Assembly: GCA_004835665.1 (NCBI GenBank)
Contig: RBKR01000023.1
Coordinates: 744,001 to 808,000, forward strand
DNA from: Phoma sp. XZ068
Taxonomy: Eukaryota > Ascomycota > Dothideomycetes > Pleosporales > Didymellaceae
Length of the DNA: 64,000 nt
Direction: 5' to 3'
The notes below the pieces were generated by a model. The model ran no database searches, had not been told where the DNA came from, and saw nothing but the letters and a program-made list of their open reading frames with translations. Within the stretch, counting starts at the first letter, position 1. The number at the start of each line of letters is the position of its first letter. Both the position numbers and the translations under genes were made by a program. Below are positions 30,803 through 43,720 of the stretch, piece by piece.

Positions 30803-33253
30803 TGGGGGTGGGTGGTGCAAACGCAGTTGACAATGGTTGGGTGTTAAGGAAGGGGTGGTAGGGGAGTGTATGAGGGGACGATAGTATACATATATGTTTG
30901 ATAGTGCACTTGAGGAGTGGATCTGGAATGAGAATGCATCGTTAGTATTACCTTGTTGACTTGATATCCTCAGAGGACAGTGGTTATGCATAGTTTACCT
31001 ACGTAAGCTTAAAGACCTGTCGAAAGCCACTTATTCTTGCTCATCTCAAGGAGGACCTATGTCAAATGGTCTCCAACTACCATACTGATACAGACTGCTC
31101 CGCGTTGAATCGCTTGATGAGCATTATACTCACCACGAAGAGGTCGCGAGATAGATAAGTACAAGCCAACACGTCAAACATGAGTTAGACGAGGATTCAG
31201 AATCGACAATCTCGATAATGCTTTCTCGGTAACTCACGACTAAGCTCTCATGGCGGACAACGTTTTCAGTACGAGGTTTTCTTAGAACGAACATCGTTGG
31301 TGTCGCTCACTTCGCGATTTCTTTTGGATAACTGCTGCGAGCCAGGGCAGGCTTGAACCATTTACAGTAACAAACTGCCTGTGGGTAATTTCATATCCTG
31401 AGCGACGTACTGTATTGTACCATGGATAATAGAATACCTATCTTTGGACAAATCTCTGGAGGTACTCAGAGAAGTGTTGCAGGGCACCTATCACTTATGA
31501 ATATCTAGGAAGATACGATTTGCTTCAAGTCAATGAGGTTGCGAACCTCTACCCGAATTTTGTGAGACTACGAATGTTACCAAGAACTCTGTGTTCCGAC
31601 TGAGATCCTGGATTCGACAAGTCCCGTGTCTTAACAGCAACGATAGCCTTGGATATGTTTGCAGCAACGACAACTTTGAGACTGGAATTGAGGCTGATTA
31701 ATGCCCGCTGACGATTCGGAGGAGCCCTCAATGACAACGACAGAGAGATCAGTGATGGCAGAGAGGTTGTGCTCTCAGGTATGGCACAGAACGTTGCGTA
31801 GAAAAAGGCTGCTAGCTACCGAAAGCCAGACGAAGGAAAGGGCTGATAGCTAGAGAGGCTGCTGCAGATACCACCAAATACGAGATACCAGGGCGGCGAT
31901 CCTAACTACGCTGTTACCGTTGATGTACTGCGGCTGTCTGGGTATTGATCCTGACGACGTACCCAGCCTATATGTGTAGGTTTGTCCTGCAGAACCACTT
32001 TCGACTTTTGAATGACAGCTGACCTGTTGCAGTACTAGCATTTCCCAATGAAAAGAACGATTCAATTAGGACCTGCTGTCACCAAAGAAACACACGAAAA
32101 CCTCAAGCCATTTGCTTCGTGTACAAGAGAAGATTTGGAACGGGGAAAGTATCCAAGCAGCAGCCGAAGCCTACCATGTTATACTATGGTACTAGCCATA
32201 TACACTCCCACTACTTAGCTCATGCTTTATCCTAGTCAGCGCCAATTGCTTGCTTAGCGCTAATGACAGCCACTTGAGAGAGCGGGTTGGCGTGTGAACG
32301 GGTGTTTACGAGGGGCGGTGCTGCCAAGAAAACTATATCGCTAACTTCGTACGTCGGGCTACGCCGTGACGCAAATTTTCCAGAGCAACGCCCAAAGCCT
32401 TGCAGGGTCCTTTCACTTAGGATGCGCGCAAAGGCAAAATAGCCTTCAGTGATTCGCTCCTGGCGATCTGCCTTGCGTTGCCGCCTGCACTTAGGCTCGC
32501 CACAGCCGCAGCTTCCTCATGCAATTGTGAGACAGCGCACGACCAAATGCAGCAGCAAAGCCTCTGACAACTTCACTGTGACCTCAGCCCTCGCGGAGTG
32601 CGACTCACACTTTCAACGTGATCTCGTTTGAAAAAATTAAGCCAGTGTGAATACTATTATCAAAAGTAACCACAGTGGAACAATCAAACCCACTGAAGGC
32701 TCTACTTTCCGATCTTGAAAGCTCAAAACTTTCTGGCGGATGGCGGGGTACCCAGCGTAATGCCCCACCTGTCTGTGACAATGATGCATTTACCCCCCCA
32801 AGACTTATTTGCGGAAAGGTGGCGGCTACTGGGTAAAATGCATATGGATCTAGTTCGATGTTTGCAATGATGTCGTCGACCAGATGAATGAAATGGCAGC
32901 GGAGGCTTTCATCGGCGGCATGTTAGGTGGTGATAATGGTCTACTTAGAGTTCACTGAAAATTGCGCCAAGAAGGGCGCTGGTGAGTAAAATGTGTGGCA
33001 AATCTGCATAGTAGGGCCAGTGTTATGACACGTTTGCACCCAACGAATGACCTGACCGCTCCAAAAGTTGCCGCTGGCAACGAGCGCCAGCAAGGCTTCG
33101 GGTTGTCATCGAAAATTTGCGCCCTCGAGTGGAGACGTAACAAGCTTAGCGCGGGCTAGCTTGGCACCTGGCTGCCCCTCTGTTATAATCTCTTCTTCGC
33201 CCGCACCCTCTCGTTTTCATCGTCTCTCACACCATACACGAGCTGTATATCTG
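30803..33253. other. 2.4 kb gene-poor region and tef1 promoter
   Basis: All six frames are short and interrupted; I recognise no gene, RNA or repeat. Composition is more AT-rich than in the flanks up to about 32.7 kb. From 33170 a pyrimidine-rich stretch (CTCTGTTATAATCTCTTCTTCGC and on) marks the proximal tef1 promoter/leader. An unrecognised noncoding RNA or eroded element cannot be excluded. Confidence 0.4.
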
Positions 33254-33311
33254 GTAAGCCAACAACGCTTCGCTCTATTTAATGCCTTGACATTAGTTAA
33301 CATACTTGCAG
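33254..33311 (+). other. intron in the tef1 5' UTR
   Basis: GTAAGCC at 33254 and TTGCAG ending at 33311 delimit a 58-nt intron in the leader, ending 51 nt before the ATG. Leader introns are common in fungal tef1 genes. Confidence 0.65.
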
Positions 33312-33362
33312 AGAAATTAAACTACCCCCTCAACTTTCAACTTACAATACACAACCGCCACC

Positions 33363-35151
33363 ATGGGGTAAGCACCCAGCCTCCGGGCATCGAGCGGGCA
33401 GCCTTCGTCTGTTCGATGCACTCAGCATACCAGATACTAACAACACTCGCAGTAAGGAGAAGACTCACATCAACGTCGTCGTCATCGGCCACGTCGACTC
33501 CGGCAAGTCGACCACCACCGGTCGTAAGCATCCCCTCCGAACGAACGCACGATACAATAGCTCACACTGGGACAGACTTGATCTACAAGTGCGGTGGTAT
33601 TGACAAGCGTACCATCGAGAAGTTCGAGAAGGTACGGCACACTTTTCTTTTTTTTTTTCCAGTGGCAACACTGCATGCATCCGCAGCCTTTGTGCGGGCC
33701 TCTGGGGCTTATCGCTCATGGAGGGGCATTTTTGGTGGGGTTGTGCGAGCTTTTCGCGCACATACGCTAGTCCTTTTAGGGCGCTCGCCAACCTCAACAC
33801 CATGCCCCACATTGGATTTTGCATCGCGAATCTTTTGACTTTTTTGGTCAAAAGGCTGCAACAATCTCAGCCACTTCTTCAGTCTTCACGATGCTAACAA
33901 CCCTCACAGGAAGCCGCCGAACTCGGCAAGGGTTCCTTCAAGTACGCATGGGTTCTTGACAAGCTCAAGGCCGAGCGTGAGCGTGGTATCACCATCGATA
34001 TCGCTCTCTGGAAGTTCGAGACCCCCAAGTACTACGTCACCGTTATTGATGCTCCCGGTCACCGTGATTTCATCAAGAACATGATCACTGGTACTTCCCA
34101 GGCTGATTGCGCCATTCTCATCATTGCCGCCGGTACTGGTGAGTTCGAGGCTGGTATCTCCAAGGATGGCCAGACTCGTGAGCACGCTCTCCTCGCCTAC
34201 ACCCTCGGTGTCAAGCAGCTCATCGTTGCCATCAACAAGATGGACACCACCAAGTGGTCCGAGGCCCGTTTCCAGGAGATCATCAAGGAGACCTCCAACT
34301 TCATCAAGAAGGTCGGCTACAACCCCAAGCACGTCCCCTTCGTGCCCATCTCCGGTTTCAACGGTGACAACATGATCGAGGCTTCCACCAACTGCCCCTG
34401 GTACAAGGGTTGGGAGAAGGAGACCAAGACCAAGTCCACCGGTAAGACCCTCCTCGAGGCCATTGACGCCATCGACGCTCCCACACGTCCCACCGACAAG
34501 CCCCTCCGCCTGCCCCTTCAGGATGTCTACAAGATTGGCGGCATTGGCACGGTTCCCGTCGGTCGTGTTGAGACTGGTATCATCAAGGCCGGTATGGTCG
34601 TCACCTTCGCCCCCGCTGGTGTCACCACTGAAGTCAAGTCCGTCGAGATGCACCACGAGCAGCTTGTCGAGGGTGTTCCCGGTGACAACGTCGGCTTCAA
34701 CGTCAAGAACGTCTCCGTCAAGGAGATCCGTCGTGGCAACGTTGCCGGTGACTCCAAGCAGGACCCCCCCAAGGGTGCTGAGTCCTTCAACGCCCAGGTT
34801 ATCGTCCTGAACCACCCCGGTCAGGTCGGTGCTGGTTACGCACCAGTCCTCGATTGCCACACTGCTCACATTGCTTGCAAGTTCTCTGAGCTCCTCGAGA
34901 AGATTGACCGCCGTACCGGAAAGTCTGTTGAGAACAGCCCCAAGTTCATCAAGTCTGGTGACGCTGCCATCGTCAAGATGATTCCCTCCAAGCCCATGTG
35001 CGTTGAGGCTTTCACTGACTACCCCCCTCTCGGTCGTTTCGCCGTCCGTGACATGCGTCAGACCGTCGCCGTCGGTGTCATCAAGTCCGTCGTCAAGGCC
35101 GACAAGGCTGGCAAGGTCACCAAGGCTGCCCAGAAGGCTTCCAAGAAATAA
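33363..35151 (+). CDS. TEF1: translation elongation factor 1-alpha
   Basis: Four coding exons: 33363-33367, 33453-33523, 33576-33631 and 33910-35151; 457 residues. The first exon is only ATG GG. GTPase motifs are complete: G1 GHVDSGKST, G3 DAPGH, G4 NKMD; switch I runs through ERERGITIDIALWKFET. Domains 2 and 3 follow, with a Lys-rich end (KVTKAAQKASKK). It delivers aminoacyl-tRNA to the ribosome and binds actin. Codon use is extremely biased toward C/T-ending codons, unlike all neighbours, as expected of a very highly expressed gene. The long third intron (278 nt) contains a T-rich tract near its 5' end. This is the standard phylogenetic marker of filamentous fungi. Confidence 0.98.
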
Positions 35152-35798
35152 GCGATCAATTATCCGGTCGTTTGTTTCTTTCTCATATTCTCTAGATACC
35201 TGGTTCTGGGGATGCGGGGTTGCTTCGGAAAAGCTATGATGACTTTCATGCATTACGGTCAGGTGGAATGAAGGATAGTCCTACCGTAGATCTCATAATG
35301 ATTGAATGAAATATGGATGGACAGATAAACACCTTGTGCACTTTGTGATGTTGTGACGCTCTTCACCCCGCTATCTTTGTATACCCTCGCTGTCCTGACG
35401 TGGTGGCTAGGTTCGATGTGGTTCCCATTACGCTTCTATCCAAGACACAACGCGCCCTGCATGCTCATGTCATTATTGCTAGAGTCCATACAAGGACGGC
35501 ATGATGTCTGTCGCTTTTGTATCGCGCGTCGCTTGGTATGGAGTGCGCTGCTGTTCTAAGGGCTGGTGCTGAGAAAGTGTGTTACCGACTATAATTACCA
35601 GCCATAGCTAACAAGACTGCCAGTTTTGTGCAGCAAGGTCTTACGACTGCAACTACATGCAGTCGTCACTCTGTTCGCTAACCACGCAATGGTGTGAGGA
35701 TGTTCAATCGTGAGTGGCGGATCATTTCGGCCTAGTGCGGTCGCAACTTCCCTGACCGACATCCGCATCACTCCTAAATCGCACCTTCAACTTTCAAC
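35152..35798. other. intergenic, tef1 3' flank
   Basis: No gene seen. A small upstream ORF (ATGTTCAATCGTGAG...) begins at 35700, about 100 nt before the next start. It is a possible leader uORF of the downstream gene. Confidence 0.4.
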
Positions 35799-37433
35799 AT
35801 GTCCGCGGACCTTTTCGCAGAGTTTAGCACAGACTCAAATGCCAACCAGTCTTTTCCGCCAAGTGCTCCTCCTAACTCACAGCCAGCGTCAACATTCAGC
35901 TTCTTAGATGACTTGAACAGCGCGGCGCCAGCCACAGTTTCTCAACCACAGCCACCTGTGTTCACACAAAACTTCGGACATAGCACTTCTCTCCCAGCAC
36001 AGACACCAACCGAAGACGATACTGACGATTGGGGCGACTTCGAGGGAGGTTCAAGCTCTGTTAATCCCGCGCCTCCTGCTCAACACGATCCTTTCGCATT
36101 TGTATCAAATCAGCAACCTCTACAGCAAACATGGACAAGTCAGTCCGCAGCACATGATCCATTCAATTTCCAGTCGGCACCTCTGCCACAAACATCACAG
36201 CAGTCATGGACAAAGGCTCCAATCATAAGAGCGAAAAAGCCTACCGATTCGAGTGTCCTGTTCGATGCAGAGGAAGATCTCGATGATGACGACTTTGGCG
36301 ATTTCGAAGACTCGCAGTCGAAACCCGTTACACCAGCGCCATCAGCGCCAACGGCACCAAACGGAGGTTCTTCAGCTCTAGTCGATCTTTTAGGAGACTT
36401 GAGCAACCCACAACCGGCACCTTCTGCATTTGGCGAGAAGAGCACGCCGAAGAAAGAGGTGAACCTAAAATCCAAGCAAACAGCCAGCAAAGGCAACGTT
36501 GGAGGATTTGGAGTTGCTTCTAAACCTAAACCGCCAAAAGCTGCGCCTGTGCCAGCATCCAGATCTGACGACGATAGTTGGGACACATTTGATGACTGGG
36601 AGGCTTCAATACCAGCTACAGCCTCGAAGAAGCCTGGAGGGAATAATAACATACCTACTCCAACAAGCTCAGCACCTGCACCAATCCTAAGCCCCATGAT
36701 TGGCGATGTAACCCCTGGAGAACAACCGCCCACTAATGTCCCACCACCTGGTGTTCTCCTTTCCCTGTTTCCAGAATTCTTCACAGATGCGCAGGAGAAG
36801 CTATTCAAGCCCATGGCTGCACAACCGCTACCAATGAGGAACAAGCTTTTTGCTGAGCCCGCTACAATTACCTACCTCCAGGGGTACCTCATGTTGGCTT
36901 CTGTTGCAGCACATATTATCGCAGGTAGGAAACTGCGCTGGAAGCGAGATCAACATCTGTCTCAAGGCATGAGGATTGGACCAGCGTCCTCTCGAGCAAC
37001 ATCTGGGATGAAGCTCACAGGCATCGACAGAGGCGAGAACTTGAAGGAGGAACGAGAGGCTTCAGATGTTGTGAGAGTATGGAAGGATCAGATTGGCAGA
37101 TTACGGCATGTGATCTCTGGCGTCAATCAGATCAAGGCTGGTACTCTTGGCTCTGCACCTGATTTGCAGGAGACAATGCCGGTCAGGACACTGAAACAAA
37201 GCGAAGGCGGTGTTCCTGCGCGACAGCCATGCATGATGTGCGGCTTGAAGAGAGACGAGCGGGTCACTGCAGCCGACGTGGCGGTTGAGGATAGCTTTGG
37301 GGAATGGTGGGTTGAGCAAGTCAACATGCATAGAGGTACGTTCTTGCAGACTATTGAAGCAGCATGACTGACTCCACTTCCAGGCTGCAGAAACTTTTGG
37401 AACGAGCACAAGGACAAGCTTCGACAACGCTGA
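35799..37433 (+). CDS. aftiphilin/Laa2-like AP-1 accessory protein
   Basis: Two exons, 35799-37335 and 37384-37433; 528 residues; intron 48 nt (GTACGT...TCCAG). The second exon supplies the end, GCRNFWNEHKDKLRQR. The N-terminal half is disordered and carries acidic-aromatic motifs DDWGDFEG, DDDFGDFED and WDTFDDWE, which are ear-domain-binding motifs of clathrin adaptors. The C-terminal half (from PPPGVLLSLFPEFF) is helical, with LQGYLMLASVAAHIIAGRKLRWKRD, VVRVWKDQIGRLRHVI and a PCMMCGLKRDERV Cys motif. This layout is that of the fungal aftiphilin-like family (yeast Laa2/YBL010C), a partner of AP-1 in Golgi/endosome clathrin coats. Family call good, exact partner inferred. Confidence 0.75.
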
Positions 37434-38336
37434 TGACATGTAGATGGTGCATCAGCACACCACCCAGCATTGTATGGAGTAAACACGTGGGAGGTTGCCA
37501 GGGTAAGCATCAGCAATAGGAGCCTTGACCAATGACAAAATTTTAGTTGGCGGAATCCTAGTATGGAGAACCCTGTGTTGAAGACATACAGCTCACTTAG
37601 CACGCTCGCAGACACTGCAACGGGATCCTGGGGATGCGCTTCTCCGAGGTACGCCGATGGGCCGTTCCTGTGGATTGCAGGCGTCGGGCAAATTCACGGG
37701 CGGCATGTGCGCAGTGCTCACATCAACACTTTGACAGGACAGGGCAATTAGCCGTGGTGAGGACAGCATCCCATGACATGTAGGAGGCTACAGCGATGCA
37801 GAGACATGGTTACCCTTTGTTCACGCAGCAACGGCGACTGACTGTGGGTGTGAACATGTGTGTCGAGTCGGGCGTGCGGGTTGAAGAAGTGTTGATGCGG
37901 ACGGTTAGGTTTGACGGTAGCGTGAGCCTCTCTGCCGCGGGACTAGAGTAGCAAATGCAAATAGATAGTCCGGCATCGAGAGGCATCCTAATTGTACCAC
38001 GCTCGAAATCCATCGTCATACTCGCGTTGTCCCGTCGACCTTCGCCGCGCCGCCGTAGAGCATCGATTGCGCAGACCGCCACGCGTTGCAACCGCAGCCA
38101 CCGTCCCGCAGCCCTCGCAGCCGTCGCCGCGCTCAGAGCGTCGCAGCCTGTCTCTTGTTCGGTTCAGATCTGAGCACACGTCCCCCGCATTCGCATGTGC
38201 CACCACTCGTCGCGAACCCTGAACCAAGCACCACCGCCGCCGCAACGCACCTTCGCTGTGGACGGCGAGCACTTTCTGTTCGGATAGCAGCCCTCATCCT
38301 GCCTGTTGTAGTAGTGTGCAGTGCCCGCGTTAACCG
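37434..38336. other. intergenic, PAS-kinase promoter and GC-rich leader
   Basis: No gene seen. From about 38030 the sequence is C/G-rich, giving many overlapping chance frames. They share no family resemblance. Confidence 0.4.
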
Positions 38337-41300
38337 ATGAGCAGGCCACAGGATGGTAAGTGAGACGTCCCGGCTGCGTGCATACCGTCATACACGACCA
38401 CATGCAGCTGTCTTGCGGCTGGCGCGGCGGGCAGCATATGGGGAGCTGGACCGCCCTCCGCGGCGTGAACTGGTGCTTGAAGCTGCTGCAGCCGCTGCGC
38501 GTGCTGAATCCCGCTGCCGTCGTCGCCCATTGCCCTGCTGCCGCCCTCGCACGCCTACATGTGCCCGTCTGCTAACGATGCCACCCCTCCAGGCTCTCTA
38601 CCAGAAGAACCCCACTTCGATGCCCTTCCCTCTCTTCGCACCACGGCCGACCATGCCTCGCTCGTCAAGAACAAGAGCATGTCGAACCTGCTCACCCACA
38701 CCATCTCCGCCCCGCCTGTAATGGACACGGCCAAGCGCATGAGCTTCGACGCCGGCCAGCTCGACCGCATGACGAGGTCGCCCATTGTCGCCGAGCACGA
38801 GCATGGCCTGGGGGCATCTGGCCTCCGCCGCATTCGCCAGCAGCCGCCGCGACTGCTGCCCACCACCCAGCGCAGCACCTCGCTGAACTTCAGCACCCCG
38901 CCCGTCTCGCGACACCCCTCGGACGCCGCCCCCTCGGCCCCGGGCTCCCCGACCTTTGCCTTTGGCGAGGACCTCACCCGCTTCCCCTCCGAGTCGCTGC
39001 ACTCGTTCTCGTTCGCGACCCAATCCGACGAGTTCATCCACAACCGCCAGAATGTCCTGAAGCGCTCGATAGACTTCATGCGCGACAGGCTGGGCTGGGC
39101 TGCCACCAATCCCGGCATTGCGAACGCCCAGGCAAAGCTCAGCGGCGACCTCGAGGTGCAGAGCATGATGGAGCTGCTGCAGCGAGCAAACTTGATTGGC
39201 CAGGACGGCACCGGCGCACATGGACTGGGAGCACTTGGCCCTGTCACCGGCCCTGCAGACATGTCTGGCGAGAATCTGTTCGACAAGAGCTTCCAGGCCA
39301 AGCGGTCTGAGAGCCCCGAGAGCATGCTCGAGTCCGCGAAGCCCCGAGCCACCACCCTATCCCCGGAGACGACTGACAAAGACGACCAAGAAGCACTCAG
39401 CCCCACCATCACAAACTCCTCCCTGCCTCCCCTGCCGCCCAAACGCGCTGCTCTGAAACGTACATTCACCGATGTTGCGCCGCTCACAATACAAAGTCAG
39501 CTCCACGACGCCCTAGCAAAGCCCTATCTGGTCGGGGACCAAGTTCTGACCAACTCGGTCATATCACCAACCTCCATTCCCTCTGTACCGCCAAGTTTCC
39601 ACAGCGTACAGGGCCCCCTTTCTGCAGGCCCAGCACCCCACGGTCACGGAACTCGACACGCCGCAGCTGCGCAGGCCATCTTTACGACCGAAGCACACGC
39701 CCCGTGGACCATCACATCTGCAAACGACCTGGCATGCTTGGTATTCGGTGTGACCCGAGCTGAGGTCCGTAAATTGGGCATCCTAGAAGTGGTTCGAGAG
39801 GATCGGCGGTCGTGGCTGGAGGGCAAGCTCACAAATCCAGACGTGGGCTCCAAAGCGCAGGCAGCATTGGCACCTGCAACTAACCTCAAAGTGGGGAGCG
39901 GTCTAACTGCGAGACTATTAAGCAAGCCTTCGTCACGGACAACAGCTGCACGAAAGGCAAAGACAGATGATGGCAGTGGATCGTCCTACTACAACGCCAA
40001 GAAGACAGGGAAGCTCAACCATGAGTCGAAAGGGTCGAGAGGTGTATTGCTTTGTGGTGACGTGATCCCAATACAGAAGCGTAATGGCGCGACTGGTGCA
40101 GCAAGCTTGTGGGTCAAAGAAAAACGAGGTGGCCTGATTTGGGTACTAGAAGAGATAGCTGAGGATGTCGTGTATATCAACGTTGACGAAGTAGGTTGCG
40201 TTTCCAAGGGCTGGGGCGCGATAGAGGCCGTTTTTGGAAGCGACCGACTACGCAGAGGCATGGACCTTACACGCTTGATTCCTGGGATACCTCGTGTCAA
40301 GGGCACGAACACCGGCGTACTAGACTACGAAGAGATTGAAAGTGTGCGAAGTTACACAGCTCGCACATCAAACAGCATCAACATCCCGGTCACGGTCGAG
40401 GCATTACCTGATGAGCCCACCTTCCGTGTCACCAGCTTCCCACACATTGCTGGTATTATTGTACTCTCCTCATCCGACCTCACAGTCACAAGCTCCAACT
40501 CTGTCTTCTCAGAGGCACTCTTTGGACAGCCACGGCCTGAAAGTCTACATATCAGCAAGCTGATACCAGCCTTCGATAAGATCCTAAACGTCATGACAGA
40601 TGAAGATAATATTGAGCTGGTCGATGGTATTGTCATCCCAGAGCACAGCTTCCGGCGTGCACGAGCTCTGCTTGCTATGCGAGAGGGCAGTGCAGACGCA
40701 GCAGCCATCTTCTTGAGGCCCAGCGGCCTCCCAGCTCTGCACCGCGATGGGTCCGACATCATGGTGGACGTGCAAATGAGGGTTGTGAAGAGCGATAAAA
40801 CACCTAGATTCGACGAGCATGTCATTGAAGAAGAGGGTGACTCCCATGTCTCACCGAACAGACCAGAGCTGGTGTATGCTCTGTGGGTTACCTACTCTAG
40901 GCAACTGCACGCTGCGAACCATGGGGTCGGTCCAGTCACACCCCTCATATCGCGCCCAGGCACACCACCCCATCAACCCTCCCCCGGCCAAAAAGACCTT
41001 ATCATTCCCGAGGAGCCCGAGTCCGACCAATCGAAAGCAAGCACACCACCCGTTTCGCTACTAACGCAGCAACTGCAAGAAGCCGCGAAACCGCTGCCTC
41101 CACAGGAAACACCGGCAAACGCCATGGCGCCACCTCCTGCACCAGTCAACGAGGAGCCAGCCCACAAGAAGACGATCAACGACTTCATCGTCCTCGAAGA
41201 GATGGGCCAAGGTGCGTACGGGCAAGTTAAGCTCTGTCGGTACAAGAAGAACAGCAAGAAGGTGGTCATCAAATACGTCACAAAGCGGCGCATTCTTGTC

Positions 41301-42053
41301 GACACATGGACTCGAGACCGCAGGCTTGGAACCGTACCTCTGGAGATCCACGTCCTCGACTTCCTACGAAGAGACGGCTTCCAACATCCAAACATTGTCG
41401 AGATGGCCGACTTCTTCGAAGATGATGTCAACTACTACATCGAAACGGTACCTCATGGTCTGCCTGGTATGGACCTCTTCGACTACATCGAGCTCCGCGT
41501 CAACATGGAGGAGAAAGAGTGCCGCAAGATCTTTGTCCAGGTCGCCGAGGCAGTGCATTTCTTGCACAACAAAGCAAAGGTCGTTCATCGTGACATCAAG
41601 GACGAGAACGTGGTTTTGGACGGTGACGGCAACATTAAACTCATCGACTTTGGAAGTGCGGCGTACATCAAGAGCGGGCCTTTTGACGTCTTCGTCGGTA
41701 CAATTGGTATGTTGACAGATTCTTTTTATTCGTATTCGCGACTCAACTAACACCTCACAGACTACGCCGCCCCTGAAGTTCTCGCTGGCCGTCCTTACCG
41801 CGGTAAAGAGCAAGATGTGTGGGCGCTCGGCATTCTGCTGTACACCATCATATACAAGGAGAACCCATTCTACTCTATCGACGAGATCATGGACCACGAC
41901 TTGCGTGTTCCGTGGGTTATGAGCGAGGAGAGCATTGACTTGGTGCGGTTGATGCTGGATCGTGATGTTGAGAAGAGAATCACGATCAGCCAGGTGCTGG
42001 AGCACCCATGGTGTACAAGTGGGAACGCGGAAGCGGATGGGAGTTTGAGATGA
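38337..42053 (+). CDS. PAS-domain serine/threonine kinase (Psk1/PASK type)
   Basis: Three exons: 38337-38355 (19 nt), 38593-41706 and 41761-42053; 1141 residues. The tiny first exon (MSRPQD) splices to GSLPEEPHFDALPS through a 237-nt intron with branch TGCTAAC. The N-terminal half is Ser/Pro-rich. A PAS domain lies at about residues 380-430 (HAPWTITSANDLACLVFGVT) with a second PAS-like region around 630-690. The kinase domain is at about 880-1130: glycine loop MGQGAYGQVK, catalytic VVHRDIKDENVVL, DFG in LIDFGSAAYI and APE in DYAAPEVLAG. PASKs link nutrient state to glycogen and translation control in yeasts. All catalytic residues are present. Confidence 0.93.
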
Positions 42054-42736
42054 AGTAACGACTAAGGGAGGTCGAACGATAAGGGACATCAAGACACGGG
42101 AAACGGCACTTTACGACAATCATCAGCCCGCATGTGGACGCCGGCTTGCGTCACACAGGACGATGTAACGAATGGAGATGTGCATATAGAGCTGGATGAT
42201 GATGAGCGGGGTATGTTTGGAAAGGATTATACTGCATGGGCGACGCGTTCATGGCTTCTATTGCACTGGTTTTCCCTGAGCAGCATTGGTGTTTGCATGC
42301 TATTCTTTCGTTCTGCGCGTATATCTGGACATATTAGGCATGTAGCGGACTGGGATGGGATGGCAAGATGGAGGAGTGGATAAAATGAACACCCTACATA
42401 TTCGTATCTTTTGTGCCGGTCGAACCATTGTAATAGATCCTCCTGAATGGAGTATTAACTAGTTCGTGTCTGCGGGAGGTGAATGTGGCGGTGCAGTTTC
42501 TAAGTACGCTAATTGGTCGCACTCCCCATTTTGACCATCCGCCACACGCAAACCAACCTCACCTAACGCAACGCCCTTTCAACCACACAGCACCTGACTC
42601 ATCTCGACTCACTCACTATCTCCCAACACCAAACCCCCATTCTAAACCCACAGAACAAACACTCCCAATTAGAACTCCCCCACAAATCAAAATTCCACTC
42701 AAAATCCCCCACCACTTCACCCACACCCTCAAAACC
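42054..42736. other. intergenic, no gene seen
   Basis: 3' flank of the kinase gene, then a long C/A-rich leader (about 42530-42736, with many CCCAC/CAAACC runs) in front of tpt1. No uORF of note was recognised. Confidence 0.45.
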
Positions 42737-43720
42737 ATGGCTCGTGGCGGCAGTCGCGGCGGCGGCTCCCGCAACCCAGCCAACCAACCGCGCGACGTCC
42801 AAGTCTCGCGCAAAGTCAGCTGGCTGCTACGCCACGGGGCGAGTTCCGAGGGCCTGACGCTGGGAAAGGGCGGGTACGTGAGTGTTGCTGATGCGCTGGA
42901 GACGAGGGCGCTTAGGGCGTTGAACGTGTCGTTTGGGGAGTTGAGGGGGGTGGTGGAGAAGAATGACAAGCAGCGGTTTTCTATGATTGCTGTTTCTGCG
43001 CTGGAGAAGGTCGGTGAAGAGGGGGAAGTTGAGGGTGAGGGGAAGCAAGATGCAGAAGGAGGGAAAGAGGAGGAATCAGATAATCCGAAGGATTATCTCA
43101 TTCGTGCTAATCAGGGTCATTCGATTAAAGTCGATACAGAAGGTCTCCTCACGCCCATCACCAAGGATGCCGGGAATGTGCCCGCCACCGTAATCCACGG
43201 CACTGACGAGCGCGCCTGGAAACTCATCTTGCTAGGCGGCGGCCTGCGCCGCATGACGCGAACGCATATACACTTCGCCAGCGGTCTGCCCGCGGGATTC
43301 ACCCCGCTTTCTTCAGCTGAGCAGCCCGCAGAGGATGCCGCGCCGGTCATCTCGGGGATGCGTATGTCTTCCACGGTGCTGATCTACGTTGATATCAACG
43401 CTGCGCTGGACGCGGGGATTCCGTTTTTCGTCTCCGAGAACGGGGTTATTCTGAGTGAGGGGAATGAAGAGGGGGTTTTGCCGTATAGCTTCTTCTCGCG
43501 TGTGGAGAGCCGCAAGAAGGATGGGGGCGTGTTGATGAGTGAGGGGCAACTGCCTGAAGGTATGGTGGTCGATGTGGAGGAGTGGGAGAAGGAGATGCGG
43601 AATGTAGGCGGGAAACGGGGCGGGAGAGGAGGGAGGGGCGGACGGGGTGGTGGGAGAGGAGGGAGTGGGAAGGCGAGGGCGAATGATGATTCGAGGGATC
43701 TGTTGGCGGGTGCGGAGTGA
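42737..43720 (+). CDS. TPT1: tRNA 2'-phosphotransferase (Tpt1)
   Basis: Single exon, 327 residues from the ATG at 42737 (ACCATGG context); the frame is open further upstream, but only as leader. The KptA/Tpt1 fold is complete: VSRKVSWLLRHGASSEGL, YVSVADALE, LIRANQGHS, VIHGTDERAWKLIL and RMTRTHIHFA. The conserved Arg, His, Arg, Arg residues of the NAD+-dependent reaction are visible in LLRHG, IRANQGHS and RMTR. The enzyme removes the 2'-phosphate left at the junction after tRNA splicing, giving ADP-ribose 1'',2''-cyclic phosphate. Unusual are a Glu/Gly/Lys-rich insert at about 95-115 and an RGG-type C-terminal tail (GGRGGRGGRGGGRGG), which could bind RNA. Confidence 0.93.
   Translation: MARGGSRGGGSRNPANQPRDVQVSRKVSWLLRHGASSEGLTLGKGGYVSVADALETRALRALNVSFGELRGVVEKNDKQRFSMIAVSALEKVGEEGEVEGEGKQDAEGGKEEESDNPKDYLIRANQGHSIKVDTEGLLTPITKDAGNVPATVIHGTDERAWKLILLGGGLRRMTRTHIHFASGLPAGFTPLSSAEQPAEDAAPVISGMRMSSTVLIYVDINAALDAGIPFFVSENGVILSEGNEEGVLPYSFFSRVESRKKDGGVLMSEGQLPEGMVVDVEEWEKEMRNVGGKRGGRGGRGGRGGGRGGSGKARANDDSRDLLAGAE

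Noticed and set aside
33904..35253. 449-codon minus-strand open frame antisense to tef1
   Set aside because: Its Leu/Gly/Asp/Val-rich composition mirrors the extreme codon bias of the EF-1alpha exon on the other strand. No domain and no splice logic.
38555..39487. 310-codon minus-strand frame opposite the PAS kinase N-terminus
   Set aside because: Shadow of GC-rich Ser/Pro coding sequence; no domain.
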